This document shows, piece after piece, positions 6,397 through 10,577 of a DNA stretch of 10,577 nt. This stretch comes from Bacteroidales bacterium (GTDB taxonomy: Bacteria; Bacteroidota; Bacteroidia; Bacteroidales; Muribaculaceae), in the NCBI GenBank assembly GCA_030526455.1, contig JAUNCU010000096.1, forward strand, positions 1 through 10,577. Direction: 5' to 3'. The notes under the pieces are model-generated. The model searched no databases and was not told where the DNA came from. It worked only from the letters and a program-made list of their open reading frames with translations. Within the stretch, counting starts at the first letter, position 1. Each line of letters opens with the position of its first letter. The translations under genes were made by a program, and so were the position numbers.

Positions 6397-6717
6397 ATGA
6401 CAGAACAAGAAAGATTACATCTCGAAGAAGAAACCGTGAAGATGCTTCGCACGGTGTTCGACCCCGAAATACCGGTGGACGTGTACAGCCTCGGCCTGAT
6501 CTACAAAATCGACATCGACGACGATGCCAACGTGGCCATCGACATGACACTCACCGCGCCCAATTGCCCCATGGCCGACTTCCTCTTTGAGGACATCAGG
6601 CAGAAGGTGGAAAGCATCGACGGCGTGAAGAGCGTGAATGTGCAACTCGTGTTTGAACCCGAATGGGACCAGAGCATGATGAGCGAAGAAGCGAAACTGG
6701 AACTGGGCATGCTTTAA
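6397..6717 (+). CDS. MIP18/DUF59-family Fe-S cluster assembly protein
   Basis: This 106-aa single-domain protein belongs to the DUF59 (MIP18, SufT-like) family, which helps deliver or mature iron-sulfur clusters in the cytoplasm. The signature DPEIPVDVYSLGLIY (22-36) is complete. TLTAPNCPMAD (51-61) contains Cys57, the conserved cysteine of the family, and FEPEWDQSMMSEEAK (86-100) is the usual C-terminal block. It lies 45 bp after the nucleotidase gene and 106 bp before the phosphoesterase gene. No suf genes are in the window, so its role in a SUF system is inferred from family knowledge. The length is normal for a stand-alone DUF59 protein. Confidence 0.9.
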   Translation: MTEQERLHLEEETVKMLRTVFDPEIPVDVYSLGLIYKIDIDDDANVAIDMTLTAPNCPMADFLFEDIRQKVESIDGVKSVNVQLVFEPEWDQSMMSEEAKLELGML

Positions 6718-6823
6718 TCCCTCCCGCCCAAAAGACTTTCGCGCGGCCATCAAAGGCATGTGCCGGTGAAGAATTGGGGGAGGCTGAGTATGCATATATA
6801 CAATATATATAGAGTGAAGATTC

Positions 6824-7573
6824 ATGGTATATTTTCTGAGTGATTTGCACCTTGGTGCCAAGTATTTTGAAAATCCTCGCGAGAAGGAACTTGCGGTGGT
6901 GCGATTTCTCGACAGCATTGCTGCCGACGCTGAGGAAGTGTATCTGCTGGGCGACGTGCTCGACTACTGGTATGAATACCGCACGGTGGTGCCACGCGGC
7001 TATGTGCGATTCTTCGCCGCCTTGGCACGCCTCACCGACGCCGGAGTGAAGGTGACGTGGATGACGGGCAACCACGACGTGTGGCTGTTTGACTACCTGC
7101 GCACGGAAATAGGCATCCGTGTGCTCAAAGGCTACCAGGAGGTGGAAATCAAGGGCACTCGCTTTTTGCTGAGCCATGGCGACGACGTGGGCCAGCAGCC
7201 GTGGACCTACAGGGCGCTGCTCTCTCTGTTTCACAATCGCCTGTGCCAGCGGCTCTATGCCAGCGTTCACCCACGCATCACCTATGCCATAGCGCATGGC
7301 TGGTCGCATAAAAGCCGCACGAGCCACTCGCGCCAGCAGAAAGTGAAAGCCAGCGTGGCGCAGTGCTACGGCAATCTGGTGGACTTCGCCCGCGCGTACG
7401 GCGCCGAGCATCCCGCGGTGAAGCATTTCGTGATGGGGCACCTCCACATGGCCAAGCAAGAAACCATCGACGAGGCCGGCCGCACCCTCACCATTCTGGG
7501 CGACTGGATCAGCAAAAACACCTATGCCACATTCGACGGCAGCGAGATCATGCTCCACACTTTTAAGGCATAG
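6824..7573 (+). CDS. lpxH: LpxH-type UDP-2,3-diacylglucosamine diphosphatase
   Basis: This 249-aa calcineurin-like metallophosphoesterase most resembles LpxH, which cleaves UDP-2,3-diacylglucosamine to lipid X in lipid A synthesis at the inner face of the cytoplasmic membrane. Metal-site motifs are in order: SDLHLG (6-11; Asp7, His9), LLGDVLDYW (41-49; Asp44), TGNHDVW (81-87; Asn83, His84), SHGDD (117-121; His118) and MGHLHMA (204-210; His206, His208). A helical insert at about 125-170 (TYRALLSLFHNRL onward) matches the lipid-binding cap of LpxH enzymes. E. coli LpxH has GNRD where this protein has GNHD, as in generic phosphoesterases, so the substrate call is less certain than the fold. The start at 6824 lies four residues before the first motif. 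An AT-rich tract with TATATATA (6804-6811) precedes it, and no Shine-Dalgarno is visible. Confidence 0.8.
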   Translation: MVYFLSDLHLGAKYFENPREKELAVVRFLDSIAADAEEVYLLGDVLDYWYEYRTVVPRGYVRFFAALARLTDAGVKVTWMTGNHDVWLFDYLRTEIGIRVLKGYQEVEIKGTRFLLSHGDDVGQQPWTYRALLSLFHNRLCQRLYASVHPRITYAIAHGWSHKSRTSHSRQQKVKASVAQCYGNLVDFARAYGAEHPAVKHFVMGHLHMAKQETIDEAGRTLTILGDWISKNTYATFDGSEIMLHTFKA

Positions 7574-7891
7574 CGGCGGGGCTGCGCAGCAGGCGAAACG
7601 GGCTATATATAGAATGTGAATTGGCGCCTTTAGGCGAAGGCTCGTGAAAAGGCTAAAGAGTGCTAAAAAATTCATAAACAAATAGAAAAATCACTTTTTC
7701 TTGATAAAAATTGCCCATTTTTAGTGGCTAATTCAAAAAAAAGTGCGATATTTGCACTTGCAAAATCGGGAACCACCCTGAAAGCGGCTGAAAAAATTGC
7801 GTAAACGATTGAATATCAGCGCGCATGATGAGTGGTGGTCGGTTTTTAAGTGTTAGATAACATTTATAATCACAAAACATACTATACTACA
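7574..7891 (+). promoter_or_regulatory. Upstream region and leader of the HU gene
   Basis: These 318 bp contain no gene. A small hairpin CGCC-TTTA-GGCG lies near 7625-7636, and an AT hairpin AGAAAAA/TTTTTCT at 7684-7701. Then come AAGTGC/GCACTT (7741-7746 and 7754-7759), enclosing a GATATTTG sequence that is one or two bases off the -7 consensus. ACCACC (7772-7777) could pair with GGTGGT (7834-7839), followed by five T (7843-7847), an attenuator-like arrangement. The last 30 bases before the HU ATG are A-rich, as in strongly translated Bacteroidota genes. Confidence 0.4.
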
Positions 7892-8167
7892 ATGACAAAA
7901 GCAGACATCGTTAGCGAAATTTCAAAAGCAACTGGTATCGACAAGGCTTCTGTACTTGAAACCGTTGAGAAGTTCATGGAAACTGTTAAGGACAGCCTTG
8001 CAAACGGCGAGAACGTGTATCTCCGTGGCTTTGGTAGTTTCATCGTGAAGACCCGTTCACAAAAGACTGCCCGCAACATCTCTAAGAACACTACAATGAT
8101 TATCCCTGAACACAACATTCCTGCATTCAAGCCAGCAAAGGTGTTCATGGAACAAGTGAAGAAGTAA
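7892..8167 (+). CDS. HU/IHF-family DNA-binding protein
   Basis: This 91-aa histone-like protein bends and compacts DNA in the nucleoid. The N-terminal helical part MTKADIVSEISKATG (1-15) and the KASVLETVEKFMETVKDSL helix (18-36) are followed by the family signature GENVYLRGFGSFIVKTR (39-55). The DNA-binding arm (about 56-78) reads ARNISKNTTMIIPEHN in place of the RNPKTG form of proteobacterial HU, a variation seen in Bacteroidota homologues. It ends with IPAFKPAKVFMEQVKK. The frame is open from 7850, but ATG 7892 gives the exact family N-terminus. The length is typical. Codon use is more A+T-rich than in the neighbouring genes, as expected for a highly expressed gene. It heads a block with the micro-protein and the RNase E/G gene. 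Confidence 0.95.
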   Translation: MTKADIVSEISKATGIDKASVLETVEKFMETVKDSLANGENVYLRGFGSFIVKTRSQKTARNISKNTTMIIPEHNIPAFKPAKVFMEQVKK

Positions 8168-8187
8168 TAAAGCCCCTTATCGGTGCA

Positions 8188-8227
8188 TGGCCTTGCCACT
8201 GAAGCAAGCGCTGCCACCATTGCTTTT
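8188..8227 (+). terminator. Possible weak terminator after the HU gene
   Basis: TGGC-CTTG (8188-8195) can pair with CAAG (8205-8208) and GCCA (8213-8216), with a four-base bulge, and five T follow at about 8223-8227. The stem is imperfect, so this may only reduce read-through into the micro-protein gene or protect the HU mRNA 3' end. Confidence 0.35.
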
Positions 8228-8297
8228 TACAGAAACGATTTCACCCACGACTAGAGAATAATAAAATATATTGTTAATCATTTAAAACTAAGTAACA

Positions 8298-8390
8298 ATG
8301 CCAAGCGGAAAGAAAAGAAAAGGCCACAAGATGGCTACGCACAAGCGCAAAAAAAGACTTAGAAAGAACAGACACAAAAATAAGAAATAA
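8298..8390 (+). CDS. 30-aa basic micro-protein, AURKAIP1/COX24 (mS38-like) family
   Basis: ATG 8298 to TAA 8390 encodes 30 residues, about half of them Lys or Arg, beginning MPSGKKRKGHKMATHKRKKR. This is the pattern of the tiny AURKAIP1/COX24-domain proteins annotated across Bacteroidota. They resemble the C-terminal part of mitochondrial ribosomal protein mS38, so a ribosome-bound role is likely by homology. Such a peptide cannot fold alone and probably threads into rRNA. It sits between the HU and RNase E/G genes, an arrangement I recall from other Bacteroidales. The leader is A/T-rich (TTTAAAACTAAGTAACA) with no Shine-Dalgarno, as in strongly translated genes of this phylum. The gene is short enough to be missed by many gene finders. 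Confidence 0.88.
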   Translation: MPSGKKRKGHKMATHKRKKRLRKNRHKNKK

Positions 8391-8419
8391 TCTTTCTATT
8401 TAAGTCTTTGAAACATACT

Positions 8420-8549
8420 GAGAACAAACTCCCTTCGACACAAGTCGCTCTCTCGGTAACGCGAGTGCCAGCATCCTTCCCGTCGATTGCGACGGGGCGG
8501 AGCAATGTAAAAGGTTTAGGAGAGTTTGTTCTTTGTTGTTTTTTTTTCT
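8420..8549 (+). ncRNA. Branched structured RNA element before the RNase E/G gene
   Basis: AGAACAAACTC (8421-8431) and GAGTTTGTTCT (8522-8532) form a perfect 11-bp long-range stem that can extend inward by three pairs (CCT with AGG, one A bulged). Inside lie three local hairpins: CGAC-ACAA-GTCG (8436-8447), CTCG-GTAACG-CGAG (8452-8465) and CCCGTCG-ATTG-CGACGGG (8479-8496). The closed structure is followed by a T-rich tail with nine T at 8539-8547. It could end the HU/micro-protein transcript, control read-through into the RNase gene 25 bp later, or be a free small RNA. I do not recognise a known RNA family. All pairings were read by eye. Confidence 0.5.
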
Positions 8550-8573
8550 TGATGATTCCCTTTCAAATTAAAA

Positions 8574-10196
8574 ATGAGAAGTGAATTAATTGTTGACGTA
8601 CAGCCGACCGACATCTCCACCGCCCTGCTCGAAGACGGGCGCCTGATGTCGCTGCAAAAGGAGTCGAGAGACGTTTCCTATGCCGTCGGTAACCTCTACT
8701 TTGCCAAGGTAAAGAAATTGATGCCCGGCCTCAATGCCGCATTCGTGAACGTGGGGCATAAAAAAGACGCATTTCTTCATTACCTTGATTTAGGATCACA
8801 GTTCAGTTCGTATGCCGAATTCATCAAGTCGGTTCTCGAAAACCCGGACAAGCGTCCTTCGCTCTCAAAATTCAAACTCAAGCCCGACATCGACAAGCAT
8901 GGCTCGGTGACCGACGTGCTTCAGCAAGGCCAGCAGTTGCTGGTGCAGATAGTGAAGGAACCCATTTCCACCAAAGGCCCACGCCTTACCACCGAAATCA
9001 CATTCACAGGGCGCTTCATGGTGCTCATCCCGTTTAACAACAAGATTTCGGTGTCGCAAAAGATTAAAAACTCAGCCGAGAAAATGCGCCTGCGCAAACT
9101 CGTGGAGAGCATCAAGCCCCACAACTTCGGGGTGATTATTCGCACCTCGGCCGAGAACAAGAAAGCCGCCGAACTCAATGCCGAACTGAAAGTGCTGGTG
9201 AAATGCTGGGAAGACAGCATCGCGAAATTGCAATACACGAGCGCCCCTTCGCTCATCTACGAGGAAGAAAGCCGCGCCGTGAGCGTGATACGCGACATCT
9301 TCAGCCCCGAATTTGAAAGCATCTACGTGAACAACGCTGAAGTTTACGACCAGTTGCACAACTATGTGAGCCTAATCGCACCCGACCGTGCCGACATCGT
9401 GAAAATCTACACCGACGATGTGCCCATCTTCGACAAATTCAATATCACAAGGCAAATTAAGTCGTCGTTTGGTAAAACGGTATCGTTCAAGTCGGGAGCA
9501 TACATAATAATAGAAAGCACCGAAGCACTGCATGTGATCGACGTGAACTCGGGTAACCGCTCCAAGGCCTCGACCGACCAGGAGAGCAACGCGCTCGACG
9601 TGAACCTGCTCGCAGCCGATGAGATAGCACGCCAGTTGCGCCTGCGCGACATGGGCGGCATCGTGGTGGTCGACTTTATCGACATGGCCAAGAATGAGCA
9701 CCGCCAGGCACTCTACGACCACATGCGTGAAGTGATGAAAAAGGACCGTGCACGCCACAACATTTTGCCGCTGAGCAAATTTGGGCTGATGCAGATCACC
9801 CGCCAGCGCGTGCGCCCGGTACTGGATATCGAAACCGCCGAATCCTGCCCTTCGTGTGGAGGTAAGGGAGAGGTTCTGCCTTCGCTGCTTTTTACCGACA
9901 TGCTCAAAGACAAGGTGGATTACCTCGTGAATTCGCTCGGAGTGAAAAACTTTATTATGTATGTCCACCCATTCGTTGAAGCCTATCTGAAGAAGGGCGT
10001 GTTCAGCGAATATTTCAAATGGCGTCGAGAATTTGGACGCAAATTTAAGTTGATGGCCGACCAGAGTCTCGCCTATCTGCAATATAAGGTGATAGACAAG
10101 GACCATAACGAGATCGACCTCAAAGAAGAAAAAGACACCAGCAGTTCGAGCAGCAAAAAGGAACAGCGCTCGCGCAGCAGCAAGCACGAAGACTAA
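8574..10196 (+). CDS. rng: Ribonuclease E/G family protein
   Basis: This 540-aa protein has the length of RNase G plus a short tail and lacks the long degradosome scaffold of E. coli RNase E. It cuts single-stranded RNA, acting in 5S/16S rRNA maturation or mRNA decay. An S1-type RNA-binding domain (about 38-130) includes VGNLYFAKVKKLMPGLNAAF (38-57). The DNase I-like catalytic part carries VIDVNSGNR (321-329) with Asp323 and VVDFIDM (365-371) with Asp367, matching the two magnesium-binding aspartates. The zinc-link CPSCGG (425-430) with Cys425 and Cys428 is intact, so dimerisation and tetramerisation should be possible. Residues 515-540 are a charged Ser/Lys/Arg-rich tail. The start at 8574 matches the family N-terminus. 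An upstream structured element may regulate it, and a strong terminator follows. Confidence 0.95.
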   Translation: MRSELIVDVQPTDISTALLEDGRLMSLQKESRDVSYAVGNLYFAKVKKLMPGLNAAFVNVGHKKDAFLHYLDLGSQFSSYAEFIKSVLENPDKRPSLSKFKLKPDIDKHGSVTDVLQQGQQLLVQIVKEPISTKGPRLTTEITFTGRFMVLIPFNNKISVSQKIKNSAEKMRLRKLVESIKPHNFGVIIRTSAENKKAAELNAELKVLVKCWEDSIAKLQYTSAPSLIYEEESRAVSVIRDIFSPEFESIYVNNAEVYDQLHNYVSLIAPDRADIVKIYTDDVPIFDKFNITRQIKSSFGKTVSFKSGAYIIIESTEALHVIDVNSGNRSKASTDQESNALDVNLLAADEIARQLRLRDMGGIVVVDFIDMAKNEHRQALYDHMREVMKKDRARHNILPLSKFGLMQITRQRVRPVLDIETAESCPSCGGKGEVLPSLLFTDMLKDKVDYLVNSLGVKNFIMYVHPFVEAYLKKGVFSEYFKWRREFGRKFKLMADQSLAYLQYKVIDKDHNEIDLKEEKDTSSSSSKKEQRSRSSKHED

Positions 10197-10253
10197 GCCC
10201 ATCCCCTAATAAGGGCGCTTGCCATGCCACCACGCTGGTGAAAATGAAACAAG

Positions 10254-10301
10254 GCCGCATCCCTCGCTCAATCGTGGGCAGCAGGGATGCGGCTTTTTTT
10301 T
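10254..10301 (+). terminator. Strong intrinsic terminator after the RNase E/G gene
   Basis: GCCGCATCCCT (10254-10264) and AGGGATGCGGC (10283-10293) form a perfect 11-bp GC-rich stem with an 18-nt loop, followed directly by eight T (10294-10301). It lies about 58 bp past the stop codon. This is the clearest terminator in the window. Confidence 0.92.
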
Positions 10302-10309
10302 GCGCGCTC

Positions 10310-10362
10310 CTTTTGTGGCGCTCGCTTTGATGGCGGGGGCTAGGCTTGCTTCGCTCGCCTTT
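10310..10362 (+). repeat. Degenerate repeat, copy A
   Basis: It begins CTTTTGTGGCGCTCGCTTTG and continues through GGCGGGGGCTAGGCTTGC to CTTCGCTCGCCTTT. The same order of blocks recurs at 10506-10568. Confidence 0.6.
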
Positions 10363-10405
10363 AGCGAGATGAGCAGCGGATGCTGCTCACACGGGGGCGC
10401 CTTTG

Positions 10406-10434
10406 CGGCGGCAAAGCGCTATAGCGCGCCGCCG
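10406..10434. repeat. Strong GC palindrome with nested inner palindrome
   Basis: CGGCGGC (10406-10412) and GCCGCCG (10428-10434) pair perfectly. Inside is the 12-bp self-complementary GCGCTATAGCGC (10416-10427), and only AAA (10413-10415) is left unpaired. It would extrude a very stable hairpin. No T-run follows, so it is not a terminator. Confidence 0.7.
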
Positions 10435-10453
10435 AATGGCAGGCGTGGGCGCG

Positions 10454-10488
10454 CTTTTGCGGCGGGCGCCTTTGATGCCGGGGGCGCC
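10454..10488 (+). repeat. Degenerate repeat, copy B (short)
   Basis: It begins CTTTTGCGGCGGGCGCC, then CTTTGATGCCGGGGGCGCC. It shares the first half of copies A and C and lacks the GGCTAGCTTCGC part. Confidence 0.55.
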
Positions 10489-10505
10489 CTGTTGCGGTGG
10501 GGGGG

Positions 10506-10568
10506 CTTTTGTGGCGGTGGGCCCCTTTGATGCCGGTGGGGGCTTTAGGCTAGCTTCGCTTGCCATTT
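10506..10568 (+). repeat. Degenerate repeat, copy C
   Basis: It begins CTTTTGTGGCGGTGGGCC, then CTTTGATGCCGGTGGGGG, then GGCTAGCTTCGCTTGCC. It is the longest copy and carries on towards the window end, where GGGGGCTTT starts again, so the array probably extends beyond 10577. Confidence 0.6.
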
Positions 10569-10577
10569 GGGGGCTTT

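Larger units (their letters stand above)
10302..10577. other. GC-rich intergenic region of degenerate repeats
   Basis: No credible gene is seen here. The sequence is strongly G-biased and made of recurring phrases such as CTTTTGTGGCG, CTTTGATGCCGGGGG and GGGGGCTTT. The frame 10219-10530 runs through the terminator and the repeats and codes for low-complexity Ala/Gly-rich sequence, so it is not called. Confidence 0.7.

Noticed and set aside
7684..7701. AGAAAAA/TTTTTCT hairpin as the lpxH terminator
   Set aside because: The stem is almost entirely A-T, more than 100 bp past the stop codon, and has no separate T-run, so chance is likely in this AT-rich stretch.
10219..10530. 103-aa frame after the rng gene
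   Set aside because: It passes through the strong terminator at 10254-10301 and GC-rich repeats, and the predicted product is low-complexity.

Overview
This is an ordinary chromosomal core-gene window from a member of the Bacteroidota, most likely order Bacteroidales (a Muribaculaceae- or Prevotellaceae-like gut organism). The evidence is the gene content and order (HU-type protein, a roughly 30-residue mS38/COX24-like basic peptide, then an RNase E/G), Bacteroidota-type -7 promoter elements (TAnnTTTG, in one case with TTTG 20 bp upstream), A-rich leaders without clear Shine-Dalgarno sequences, and fairly GC-rich coding DNA set against AT-rich gaps. No tRNA, rRNA, CRISPR array, insertion sequence or phage gene was found.

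Layout. Bases 53-863 (minus): an intrinsic terminator and a secreted M23/LytM-type metallopeptidase. Bases 864-1582: a long gap holding a 76-bp near-perfect direct duplication built from CACAGAT-like units. Bases 1583-2203 (minus): an unrecognised membrane protein with five predicted helices. Bases 2204-2479: a gap with short hairpins. Bases 2480-5253 (minus): recG overlapped by ispD in a two-gene operon. Bases 5254-5637: an AT-rich gap holding what looks like an independent minus-strand unit of about 100 nt (promoter, hairpin, terminator) that could be a small RNA or an attenuated ispD leader. Bases 5638-7573 (plus): a YjjG-type HAD nucleotidase, a MIP18/DUF59 Fe-S assembly protein and an LpxH-type metallophosphoesterase. 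Bases 7892-10196 (plus): the HU protein, the mS38-like micro-protein, a branched structured element and the RNase E/G-family gene, ended by a strong terminator at 10254-10301. Bases 10302-10577: GC-rich degenerate repeats with no credible gene.

Functional picture: envelope maintenance (M23 peptidase, LpxH-type lipid A enzyme), isoprenoid precursor synthesis (IspD), DNA repair (RecG), nucleotide housekeeping (YjjG type), Fe-S cluster maturation (MIP18 family), and an information-processing block (HU, ribosome-linked micro-protein, RNase E/G). The non-coding parts are more notable than the genes. The best leads are the minus-strand RNA candidate upstream of ispD, the multi-hairpin element just before the RNase gene, and the dispersed repeat families. 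I see no sign of an undescribed multi-gene system.
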